Positions 8,599-15,844 of a DNA stretch of 64,000 nucleotides are shown here, one piece after another (within the stretch, counting starts at the first letter, position 1; each line of letters begins with the position of its first letter). The notes under the pieces are model-generated. The model searched no databases. It was given only the letters and a program-made list of their open reading frames with translations, and was not told the origin of the DNA. Made by a program: the position numbers and the translations under genes. Origin of the DNA: DASVTU01 sp036387415 (GTDB taxonomy: Bacteria > Acidobacteriota > Blastocatellia > Pyrinomonadales > Pyrinomonadaceae). Location: NCBI GenBank assembly GCA_036387415.1, contig DASVTU010000039.1, forward strand, positions 806,001 to 870,000, written 5' to 3'.

Positions 8599-8910
8599 CT
8601 ACGGGGCGGGTGGTGCGTCTGTGTCGGCGAGTTTCGTCCAGACTTCGGCAAACTTTTCGATGTCGGCGCGCGTCCGTTCCATGACGCGGCGACTGTCTAG
8701 ATAGGCGTTCCAGTAGGGCGTCTGCGTGAGCGCGCGTGTGGTGTCTTCGTCAATCACTTGCGCCATCAGTGCGATGAGGTCGCTGGTGACGCGCGTGTGT
8801 TCGAGCAATGCTTGAATGATTTGATATGCGAGACGCGCCTGCTCGTATTCGAGATTGCGCGCGCCCGCACCTTCGGCGGCATCGAGAGATGATTCAGGCT
8901 CGCCGCTCAT
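8599..8910 (-). CDS. Small helical protein translationally coupled to ygfZ-like gene
   Basis: A 103-residue protein. ATG at 8910 overlaps the TGA of the upstream gene as ATGA, so translation is probably coupled; the frame is open to 8970 but that part would lie inside the upstream gene. The protein is mostly helical (NLEYEQARLAYQIIQALLEH, DSRRVMERTRADIEKFAEVW), with an acidic N-terminus and Pro/Ala-rich end. No family was recognised. The overlap suggests a shared operon and stoichiometry with the folate-binding protein. Confidence 0.7.
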   Translation of the reverse strand: MSGEPESSLDAAEGAGARNLEYEQARLAYQIIQALLEHTRVTSDLIALMAQVIDEDTTRALTQTPYWNAYLDSRRVMERTRADIEKFAEVWTKLADTDAPPAP

Positions 8911-10079
8911 ACCTGCTCGCTTCCTTCCGCGCCCGTCTGCGTTGCTTCCGTCGCTTCCGCCGCATGCCAACCGCCGCGCACGAAAGGAAGCGCCACGACC
9001 TTTGCCGCGCGCTCCGTATCTCCATCCGACACGACGCGCAACGTCGTGCCTTCGGCGAGATACGCATACTTGACGTAGCCGAGTGCGACCGCGCGTGTGA
9101 GATGCGGCGAATAGACGGAGGACGTGATGCGTCCAATCTCTCTGCCGTCGGCGTCAAGGATTTTCGATTCGGGCGGCAACGCTTCGACGCCCTCATCAAA
9201 ACTCAATCCAGCGAGTCGCTTGGCGACGTGGCCGCGCCAGTGTATGCGCGCGATAATCTCCTGCCCGACGTAGCAGCCCTTCGTGTAACTCACCGCGTCG
9301 TCCATCCCCGTTTCGAGCACGACGTTCGCGTCGCTCATATCGACGCCGTAGCGCGGCAATCCCGCCTCGACGCGCAAAACTTCGAGTGCATCGAACCCGA
9401 CGGGCTGCGCGCCAGCCGCCGTCAATGCCGCCCACAACTCAGACGCCCGCGCCGCATCCACGAATAAATCAAAGCCGTCCTCCGCCGTGTGCGTCGCGCG
9501 TATCGACATCACTTCCACGTCGCCCGCACGCGACGCCTGGACGCGCCCGCGTTCCAACTCCGACGCCTCCGCGCCCAACACCGCGCCGACCACATCTCGC
9601 GCGCCTGCGCCCTGCAACGAAAGCAACGCGCGTCCATCGCGCCTGTCGGCGACGCGAAAGTCTCCGGCCAGCGTGAAGCGTTCGAGCGTCTTGAAGACGC
9701 GCTCGCTCGTCGCGGCTTCAGTGTCGAAAAGGAATGCGCCGCCGTGACGGATGACACGCGCCGCCGCGACGAGACGCCCCTGCACGTTGGGAAACGCGGC
9801 GGGCATCCACGCGCCCTCGTTCAGAGTCTTCACGTCGTTGGTGATGAGGCCATTGAGGAACTGCACGGCCTCCGCGCCGCTCACCTCCACCAGTCCGCGC
9901 GAAGATAAATCAATCAGACCTGCGCCGCCCTCGCGTACAACTTTGTACTCCGCCGCCACGTCGCCGTAATGCGCCGGAACACTCCACCCGTCGCGCTCCG
10001 TGAGCGACGCGCCGAGGCCGCGATGCACACCCTCAAGCGGCAAACGCCGGACAGCAATCTCTTCAACTACTTCGCTCAT
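8907..10079 (-). CDS. ygfZ: YgfZ/GcvT-family folate-binding protein
   Basis: A 390-residue protein with the GcvT/aminomethyltransferase fold. The YgfZ signature KGCYVGQEIIARIHWRG (about residues 266-282) contains the conserved Cys. The N-terminal half has GLIDLSSRGLVEVSGAEAVQ and FLNGLITNDVKTL, as in the family. YgfZ-type proteins bind tetrahydrofolate and assist Fe-S cluster maintenance and some tRNA modification. No glycine-cleavage partners (gcvH, gcvP) are nearby, which favours YgfZ over a true GcvT. It is followed by a coupled small ORF and preceded closely by a peroxiredoxin gene on the same strand. Confidence 0.87.
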   Translation of the reverse strand: MSEVVEEIAVRRLPLEGVHRGLGASLTERDGWSVPAHYGDVAAEYKVVREGGAGLIDLSSRGLVEVSGAEAVQFLNGLITNDVKTLNEGAWMPAAFPNVQGRLVAAARVIRHGGAFLFDTEAATSERVFKTLERFTLAGDFRVADRRDGRALLSLQGAGARDVVGAVLGAEASELERGRVQASRAGDVEVMSIRATHTAEDGFDLFVDAARASELWAALTAAGAQPVGFDALEVLRVEAGLPRYGVDMSDANVVLETGMDDAVSYTKGCYVGQEIIARIHWRGHVAKRLAGLSFDEGVEALPPESKILDADGREIGRITSSVYSPHLTRAVALGYVKYAYLAEGTTLRVVSDGDTERAAKVVALPFVRGGWHAAEATEATQTGAEGSEQV

Positions 10080-10096
10080 TCTTCAACTACTGCTTT

Positions 10097-10789
10097 CTAA
10101 TTCAACTTTTGCAGTTCGGCGCGCAGGGAGGCGTAGTCTTTGGTGTCGCCCGCCTTGAATGCCGGATTGGCGTAGCGGACGATGCCGTCTTTGTCGATGA
10201 GATAAACGGTACGTTTGTTGAATCCGCTCGCTTCGTCGAAGCTCGCGTAGAGACGCGCGACCTTGTGGTCGTGGTCGGAGAGAAGCGGAAACTGCAACTT
10301 GTGATGCTTCGCCCATTCATGATGCGAGAAAACGTAGTCGCCGCTGATGCCGAGCACGGTCGCGTTGAGTTTGGAGAGTTCTGCGAAGGTATCGCGCAAC
10401 GTGCATACTTCCTTCGTGCAGCCACCCGACCAGTCAGCCGGATAAAACGCGAGCAGCACATTCTTACCACGCAGAGCGGAGAGCGCCATCTGTTCTTCCG
10501 GCTTGAAGAAGATTTTTTCCTGCGTGGCATAGGGTAGACGAAAATCGGGAGCCGCGTGCCCGACCTTCGGAGCATTGGCGACGCTTGCTGCGGCGGCGTC
10601 GTTTGCGGAAGACGCTTCGGAAACGTCGCTCGTCGTCGCGCGGCTCGCAGTGGTTGACGGCGACGCGTCGCCGTCGGTGCGTGCGTCGTTCTGCAACTTC
10701 GTCAATGCCAGTGCGATAGCGATAACCACAGCAATCATCAAGACAATCGACACCGTTGCGGCGGCGGGAAACTTTGCTTTGTACACCAT
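10097..10789 (-). CDS. Membrane-anchored PrxQ/BCP-like peroxiredoxin
   Basis: The ATG at 10789 is preceded by AAAGGAG with 10-nt spacing; a TTG at 10798 overlaps that ribosome-binding site and is rejected. The 230-residue product has one N-terminal membrane segment (VSIVLMIAVVIAIALALTKL) and a Thr/Ser/Ala-rich linker. A thioredoxin-fold peroxiredoxin domain follows, with FYPADWSGGCTKEVCTLRD: the peroxidatic Cys and a resolving Cys in the C-x4-C arrangement of PrxQ/BCP. The C-terminal TVYLIDKDGIVRYANPAFKA is typical. It probably reduces peroxides on the outer face of the inner membrane. It is 17 nt downstream-side neighbour of the ygfZ-like gene on the same strand. Confidence 0.87.
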   Translation of the reverse strand: MVYKAKFPAAATVSIVLMIAVVIAIALALTKLQNDARTDGDASPSTTASRATTSDVSEASSANDAAAASVANAPKVGHAAPDFRLPYATQEKIFFKPEEQMALSALRGKNVLLAFYPADWSGGCTKEVCTLRDTFAELSKLNATVLGISGDYVFSHHEWAKHHKLQFPLLSDHDHKVARLYASFDEASGFNKRTVYLIDKDGIVRYANPAFKAGDTKDYASLRAELQKLN

Positions 10790-10831
10790 CTCTTTCAAAC
10801 TCCTTTCAAACTACCGACGCGCCCTTTCGCC

Positions 10832-11476
10832 TTATCCAACTATCGTGCGCCGCTTCTCTGTGGCTCCGTCGGCGCGTCTGAGCGCGTGTGCCAACGCTTT
10901 GTAATCGGCCAACTGCGCCGCCTCGCGTCGGTGCGAGGCGAGCACCTGCGGGCTTGGATGATAGAGCGGCACCAGCAGGCGCGCGTTCCAAACGTGAATC
11001 TGTCCGGCGGCTTCTTTTAATGTAAATTCATGATACTCAATGCGTCTGAGCGCAGCAAGCGCGACCGCGCCGAGCGTTACGACGATGGGCGGGTCGATGA
11101 TTTCAAGTTGACGACGCAGAAACCCAGAACAGTTTTCCAACTCCGCGCGCGTCGGCTGGCGATTCGCGCCCGAAGGCCGACGTGGATTGCAGAGCGCCGA
11201 ATTGGTGATGAAAATCTCCTCACGCGCGAGGTTGATGGACGCGAGATAACGCCCGAAATTGCGTCCCGACTGGTCACCCGAAAACGGCACGCGCGTCCGG
11301 TCACCACCCTGTCGCCCCGGCGCTTCGCCGATAAACATCACACGCGCGCCCACGCGCCCGTTGTGTGCGCTCAACACCGCCCTCCGCCCGCACATCGCCG
11401 CCGCACACGCCCGACACGCCGCCGCCTCCGCCACAAGCGCATCCATCGCCGCACGCCGCTCATCAAGTCGGTTCAT
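10832..11476 (-). CDS. Uracil-DNA glycosylase, family 4/5 (Fe-S)
   Basis: A 214-residue protein. Motif A is GEAPGRQGGDRTRVPFSGDQ; the G-G-x-R-T-x-x-P-F-S-G-D wording is closer to family 5 (UDGb) than to family 4, which usually has E-D at this place. Motif B appears as LYHPSPQV. Four cysteines are placed for a 4Fe-4S cluster: CRAC near the N-terminus, NSALCNPR, and ELENCSGF. Such enzymes remove uracil (UDGb also other deaminated bases) from DNA. There is no clear ribosome-binding site before the ATG at 11476. Confidence 0.85.
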   Translation of the reverse strand: MNRLDERRAAMDALVAEAAACRACAAAMCGRRAVLSAHNGRVGARVMFIGEAPGRQGGDRTRVPFSGDQSGRNFGRYLASINLAREEIFITNSALCNPRRPSGANRQPTRAELENCSGFLRRQLEIIDPPIVVTLGAVALAALRRIEYHEFTLKEAAGQIHVWNARLLVPLYHPSPQVLASHRREAAQLADYKALAHALRRADGATEKRRTIVG

Positions 11477-11489
11477 CGCACAAACAATT

Positions 11490-11686
11490 TAACAGGACAG
11501 ACAGGATAAAGACGTGCAGGATAGACACGATAAAAACGACTCATGGGTAAAAGGTTAAAGCGGAAATGGGGAAAGGGAAAAGAAGAACCGAGATTGGACT
11601 TTTCCTTTTGCCCTTGCACCATTCTCCCTTTCGCCTTCTCGTTATCCGGTCTGTCTTGCACGCTTTTCATCCTGTCTATCCTGTTG
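11490..11686. repeat. Palindrome H4, nested with two word families
   Basis: The outer arms use AGGACAGACAGGATAAAG-type words (left 11490-11537, right 11640-11686, which includes CATCCTGTCTATCCTGTTG). The inner arms use GGTAAAAGGTTAAAGCGGA and GGGGAAAGGGAAAAG words (11546-11582), answered by CTTTTCCTTTTGCCCTTGC and CTCCCTTTCGCC (11599-11637). It is effectively one palindrome inside another. It separates two minus-strand genes, the lipoprotein gene and the glycosylase gene. Confidence 0.7.
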
Positions 11687-11697
11687 AAATTCCTTCC

Positions 11698-12753
11698 TTA
11701 CTTCACGACGGTGATTTCGCGCGAGGTCGAGTTGTAGCCGCCGTTATCGACAACGGAGTCGTTGCGGTCAACGAGTTCGAGTTTGATGGTGTGTTTTCCT
11801 GCTGTCCAACCGGAGAGCCAGATGGGTTGCCACTTGGAGAGATGCTGCGGCGTCGCGCCATCGACGGAATAACGCACACGATATTCGCCGCCGTCGCCTT
11901 CCAACTTGGCGTTCGAGAGCCAGAAATCAATCATGATGGCGTCAGCATCGGCGTCTTTGTATTCACCTTTGGGGCGCGAATAGGTGAGAAGCGGCTGCGA
12001 CTTATTGACCGCTCCGCCCTGACTCGCCTGCATCTCTTTGCCTTCGCGCGCGGGCGAAGCGGACGGAGACGCGGCAGCACTCGCCTGAGCGTTGGCATTA
12101 GCAGGCGTGGCGGCATTAGCAGCAGGCGTGGCGGCATTCGTCGTGTTGGCGTTGTTGTTCGACATGGTTTGACCCGTCGCCGTGGTGGTCGGCTTCGATG
12201 CGTCGCCGCCGCCACGGACGTTGAACGTGACCATTTGGAACGAGCCGTCGTTTTTGTAGCTCTCATGCCACGGGCGCGAGGCGAAGACGCGGAGTGTGTG
12301 TGTGCCTGCGGTGACGTTGCGGAGTTCAAAGGGCTGGCCGAGATTGTAGTAAGCCTCGTAGGGCTGGTTGTCGAGAATGACGTGAATGTGATTGCCCATG
12401 CCGGTCGCGGGGTCTTTCATCGGCTTGTAGCCTTTGAGGTCGCCGCCGAGGTCGAGACGAACGTTGACGGTCGAGCCGTTTATCGTCGCGCCTTCGCGCG
12501 GCTCAAGGATACGAAGTACGGGCGCGGCCTCGTCCTGCACGCCGCGTTGCTGCATCTGGTCTTTAATCTTTTGCGGGCGTTCGACGGTTGAGAGTGTCTG
12601 CGTCGCAGGTGTGGGAGACGCAGGCGTCGCGGCGGTGTTGGTCGTCGCGTTCGTGTTGGTGTTCGTGTTCATGTCGCTCGAACAAGCTGCTATAAAGAGC
12701 GACGCGAAGACGCAGAGAGCCGAGACGAGCGGAGTGCGTAGAGAAAGTTTCAT
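11698..12753 (-). CDS. Lipoprotein with two similar beta-sandwich domains
   Basis: ATG at 12753 has GGAGG 6 nt upstream. The 351-residue precursor has a lipoprotein signal (ALCVFASLFIAAC, lipobox IAAC, then SSD). Asn/Thr/Ala/Pro-rich linker sequence (about residues 23-60 and 195-240) separates two predicted beta domains. Domain 1 contains RILEPREGATINGSTVNVRL, HIHVILDNQPYEAYY and TAGTHTLRVFASRPW. Domain 2 contains YRVRYSVDGATPQHLSKW and TAGKHTIKLELVDRN. The TAG-(K/T)-HT-(I/L) strand is shared, so the domains may be a duplication. Domain 1 recalls the DUF4399-type fold. The product is probably anchored in the outer membrane; no enzymatic residues were recognised. Confidence 0.8.
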   Translation of the reverse strand: MKLSLRTPLVSALCVFASLFIAACSSDMNTNTNTNATTNTAATPASPTPATQTLSTVERPQKIKDQMQQRGVQDEAAPVLRILEPREGATINGSTVNVRLDLGGDLKGYKPMKDPATGMGNHIHVILDNQPYEAYYNLGQPFELRNVTAGTHTLRVFASRPWHESYKNDGSFQMVTFNVRGGGDASKPTTTATGQTMSNNNANTTNAATPAANAATPANANAQASAAASPSASPAREGKEMQASQGGAVNKSQPLLTYSRPKGEYKDADADAIMIDFWLSNAKLEGDGGEYRVRYSVDGATPQHLSKWQPIWLSGWTAGKHTIKLELVDRNDSVVDNGGYNSTSREITVVK

Positions 12754-12810
12754 TACTATCCTCCGAAAGATTTTTGTATTGACGGAGGAAAGTATAAAGC
12801 AGCTTTCCAA

Positions 12811-12913
12811 ATTGCGGAATGCGGATTTCGGATTGCGGAATGATTAAGATTTACTCAATGACTCAATAAGTCAATTTCTGCCAATCCGAAATCCGAAATC
12901 CGCATTCCGCAAT
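12811..12913. repeat. Heptad palindrome H5 (GCGGATT words, arms differ by one heptad)
   Basis: Left arm 12811-12835 is ATTGCGG AATGCGG ATTTCGG ATTG. Right arm 12882-12913, read as complement, is ATTGCGG AATGCGG ATTTCGG ATTTCGG ATTG, so it has exactly one additional 7-nt unit. The right arm overlaps the stop codon of the superoxide dismutase gene (TGATTGCGG). The same words recur at 46281, 47179 and 60438. Confidence 0.8.
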
Positions 12914-13521
12914 CACTTGGCGAGTCGTTGTTCGCAGGCGTGCCAGTCGATGTTGGAGAAGAAGGCTTCGATGTATTTGGGACGCTCGGCGGGTTTGTAG
13001 TCGAGCAAAAAGGCATGCTCCCAAACGTCCATGACGAGAATCGGGTTGAAGCCCGCGACGTTGCCGATTTCGTGAAGCGACACCCAGTGGTTCGAGATGC
13101 GACCGTTCGACGGGTTCTGATTGCAAATCGCCCAGCCGACGCCGCGCATCTTGCCGACACCGACGAAATCAGCCTTCCAAATTTCGTAACTGCCAAAACT
13201 ATCGACGGTGGCCTGAAAGAAAGTGCTCGTCTGGTCGGGGTCGCCCGTGCCCTGTTTTTTCATGTTGCCGAAGTAGTATTCGTGCAGAACCATGCCGTTG
13301 TACTCGAATCCTAGACGGCGCGTGAGTTCCGAATAGGCGGGCATCTCCTCCTGATCGACGTGGCCGTCTTTGATGAATTCGGAAATCTTTTCCGTCAAAT
13401 TGTTAGTCTCTTTGACGTAGCCCTCGTAGAGTTTGAAATGCATTTCCAGCGTCTCGTTAGAGATGCCTTTCAAGTCGCTCAAGTTGAACTGCTTCGGTTG
13501 ATACGATTGGTTAAAGCCCAT
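12913..13521 (-). CDS. sod: Superoxide dismutase, Fe/Mn family (divergent subgroup)
   Basis: ATG at 13521 follows AAAGGAG; the preceding in-frame GTG is rejected. The 202-residue protein keeps the four metal ligands of the family: His28 (LEMHFKLYEGYV), His80 (MVLHEYYFGN), Asp165 and His169 (VMDVWEHAF). The usual HHxxY cluster after the first ligand and the G-S-G-W motif are altered (KLYEGYV, GVGWAICNQNP), placing it in a divergent subgroup. No signal peptide is seen, so it is cytoplasmic. It dismutates superoxide to peroxide and oxygen. Metal preference (Fe, Mn or cambialistic) cannot be settled by eye. Confidence 0.9.
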   Translation of the reverse strand: MGFNQSYQPKQFNLSDLKGISNETLEMHFKLYEGYVKETNNLTEKISEFIKDGHVDQEEMPAYSELTRRLGFEYNGMVLHEYYFGNMKKQGTGDPDQTSTFFQATVDSFGSYEIWKADFVGVGKMRGVGWAICNQNPSNGRISNHWVSLHEIGNVAGFNPILVMDVWEHAFLLDYKPAERPKYIEAFFSNIDWHACEQRLAK

Positions 13522-13829
13522 CACTTTCTCCTTTAAGATGAATGCGCGCTGGCAACTATTGAATGCGTCGAAAGCCGACGTTGGATGCCAACATTCTACT
13601 CGCGCTCGGTCGCGGCATGTGTCGCGAATCGGTGAAGACGCTCAGGCTTTAGTGTTACGCCGACATTCGCGCGAGCGGCGACAAAAACCATGAGCGCGGG
13701 AGGAAATCGCGCCTCTTCGAGAGGTGTCATTCCGTGCCCGCGCTCACTCTTTACGACAGACTATGTTTGGCCGCACGCCGCGCACGAAACTTTGACGGCA
13801 CGGCGCATGATGTTGCTGCTCTGCTCGCG
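13522..13829. other. Intergenic region between PuuD-like and SOD genes
   Basis: The 308-nt gap holds a terminator-like hairpin at 13692-13745 (annotated separately) and the SOD ribosome-binding site. No small gene or promoter could be supported in the remainder. Confidence 0.5.
13692..13745 (-). terminator. Terminator downstream of the PuuD-like gene
   Basis: Outer perfect 9-bp stem GAGCGCGGG/CCCGCGCTC encloses a small CCTCTTCGAGAGG hairpin. On the minus strand it is followed by ATGGTTTTTGTC. It lies 85 nt beyond the PuuD-like stop. Confidence 0.65.
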
Positions 13830-14585
13830 CTACTTGCCGAAGATGATGTAGTCGCCGTGCGAGGTCGCCATAAAAAAGAGCATCGGCAACGACAGCCATG
13901 TGTTAGTGCGCGAAGCGAGAAAAGCCTTGCGCGCAAGTTCGGGCGGCGCGGCGTTGCCGGAAACCGTTCCCGCGATGATGCGTTTCTGTGCAGGCCAGAT
14001 AATGCCCCACACGTTCAACAACATAATCAAGCCGAGTGCGCCGCCGATACCGATGGAGTAAGCCTTGTTGCTCCCGAAGTCGCCGAGTTGCATTTCGAGC
14101 CAACAGATAATCGCCCACGACATCAGTATGACGAGCACCGCCACAATAATCCCCAACACTTTTCCATCTTTAATGCGCGGAAGGATAAAGAAGTAGATTG
14201 CCCATGTAACAATCGGAATCAACATCCAGACGAGCAGCACCTTCCAGACATTGACGCCCGCGTTCTGCGCGTCGCCGCGGAGGATATACATCGCGTAGTA
14301 GGCCAGTCCAGCCAGTACGGTGACGAGCGCACCCCAACGGAAGTACCACAGTGCGCGCGGCATCAATTCAGGAATGACAACTTTTTTCGTCGGCGCATCG
14401 AGCGCCTTCATGAAATTGACGTTGACGAGATTGAAGAAGTAGAGAATTCCAATCCACGTAATGCCTGCGACGAAGTGCGCCCAACGCAAAAAGACTCTGG
14501 GAAGTTGGTCTCCGCCTGGAGCATGAAAGATGTCCTGAAACGTCGCGAGACTCGTCGGGAGATGAACGATTGACTCTAGAAGCAT
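13830..14585 (-). CDS. PuuD-like integral membrane protein (urate oxidase N-terminal domain family)
   Basis: ATG at 14585 has GGAGG 4 nt upstream; the frame is open to 15017 but that extension is not membrane-like and has no ribosome-binding site. The 251-residue product has about seven membrane segments. It opens with FLRWAHFVAGITWIGILYFF, the hallmark of the Urate_ox_N family, where a conserved His lies in the first helix. Later segments include VLLVWMLIPIVTWAIYFFI and GIIVAVLVILMSWAIICWL. In PuuD the domain is followed by a cytochrome c domain; that is absent here. So urate oxidation is not assured and the role is open. Confidence 0.75.
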   Translation of the reverse strand: MLLESIVHLPTSLATFQDIFHAPGGDQLPRVFLRWAHFVAGITWIGILYFFNLVNVNFMKALDAPTKKVVIPELMPRALWYFRWGALVTVLAGLAYYAMYILRGDAQNAGVNVWKVLLVWMLIPIVTWAIYFFILPRIKDGKVLGIIVAVLVILMSWAIICWLEMQLGDFGSNKAYSIGIGGALGLIMLLNVWGIIWPAQKRIIAGTVSGNAAPPELARKAFLASRTNTWLSLPMLFFMATSHGDYIIFGK

Positions 14586-15177
14586 ACGTCCTCCGAAACT
14601 TTGAATTTGTCTTGCCTTAACTATTGAGTTCTTTGAGCGTGTGCGCGCTCGCTTCGATTGCCCTCGCGCGCCCTTAACGACAAGGATGTCATCGCCCAAG
14701 CGTCTACCGAAACGCTCGCCGACAAACACACGAAGACGAGGACGAATTGCGGCGACGGCGGGAGGCGACACGACGACTGGCTTGTACGCGCGAGAGATTA
14801 GCACCAAGCGAACCCGCGCGCAATAACCTTCCAGAAAACCGTGCGCGCCACGTTGCAGGAAAGATTGGAAAGAAGCCGTCGCGGAGGTTGCGACGGGGCA
14901 AAGAGTCCGGGGTGCAAACGGTAGCAAGACGATGAGACTCCCGTGCGGAGTTGAGTGATTAACACGCGGAGTTTTGATGCCGGAGCAGCAAAGTTTTCTC
15001 TGGAACGGCGACGCCATCTTCTCTCGCTACGGTTTGCGCGTTTTTGTGTCGCGAGGCTGGACAACCTCCGTGGTTGCTATGTTTTGCGCCTGCGCCGTAT
15101 TGCTAAAAGACTGTTCCGAAAAGGATAAAAGTATGCTGCAAAAAACGTGCATGCCTCGCGCGCGGCGGAAATAATTA

Positions 15178-15206
15178 TTGACAAGAGGCCGTTGTTGGGC
15201 TAACGT
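15178..15206 (+). promoter_or_regulatory. Sigma70-type promoter candidate with AACGTT inverted repeat
   Basis: TTGACA at 15178-15183, a 17-nt spacer and TAACGT at 15201-15206. The -10 overlaps CTAACGTT (15200-15207), which is mirrored by AACGTTAG at 15225-15232, an operator-like arrangement. It points towards the oxidase gene 640 nt away. Confidence 0.5.
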
Positions 15207-15662
15207 TCGGCTGTTCCCGCTTGAAACGTTAGACTTGTTGCTCTGTTAATTCCCCCGATTAACGAGCGGTAGGCTTCGCGGTCAATCATCCGTTTTTCCG
15301 CATCGTCGAGGCTTCACTGTCGGTCTAAACTTCTAACAATTCACAAATTTTTCATCATCGCGTCTCACTTAGGGAGAGGTGTCTCTATTCGCGTTAGGAT
15401 TTCTGTCTCTGCACGGTCGCATCCGGGCACAGGCCGCGTTCCTACCAAATGCTTCTCTCTGCCATTTTTTAACTGTTCACTGCTTTAGCTGTTCATTGAC
15501 GGTTGTTGAATAAATGACCTCGAAAGTTGTTTTACCGGACTCTAACAATCTTTGCCGTGCAGTCTGCGCGAGTCTGAAACTCCCGCTCATGCCCGCCTCG
15601 GTTTGTTGCCAGTCACTGACTCACAACAGTCTTCGCCACACTGCTCAGGCGTTGCGTTAACG

Positions 15663-15696
15663 GAAGAAAACTGAAAGGGCAGTTTCGGTTTTCTTC
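15663..15696. other. 14-bp hairpin in the oxidase leader
   Basis: GAAGAAAACTGAAA (15663-15676), loop GGGCAG, then TTTCGGTTTTCTTC (15683-15696), pairing throughout with one G-U. It lies about 150 nt before the start codon. It could be an attenuator or an RNA-stability element. Confidence 0.5.
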
Positions 15697-15844
15697 GACC
15701 TCGAACATATCAGGTTTCACAAAAGTCAACAGCAGAAGACGGACGGCAGTTTTGTGTTCTTTTGTAGGTTCAGTCTGCCTGTAAGAATTCCGCCGCCCGC
15801 TCTTTCATCCAACCTCGACCAAAGACTTTTGAGGACTTCTCATC

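Larger units (their letters stand above)
14586..15844. other. 1.26-kb gene-free leader region upstream of the multicopper oxidase gene
   Basis: No protein gene could be supported here; frames open in it are short or shadow the GC-rich stretch 14640-14900. From about 14940 the base composition falls. The region holds a promoter-like pair (15178-15206), an inverted AACGTT repeat overlapping it, and a 14-bp hairpin at 15663-15696. It may encode a long 5' leader or a small RNA. Confidence 0.5.

Noticed and set aside
13734..14573. 279-codon plus-strand open frame opposite the PuuD-like gene
   Set aside because: His/Arg/Asp-rich antisense frame; the minus strand encodes a coherent set of membrane helices.
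14798..15174. Short open frames on both strands in the gene-free region
   Set aside because: No ribosome-binding site, no hydrophobic or domain pattern, residues typical of non-coding GC-rich DNA.
15340..15470. Possible manganese riboswitch in the oxidase leader
   Set aside because: I looked for yybP-ykoY type conserved segments because of the possible Mn link, and did not find them.
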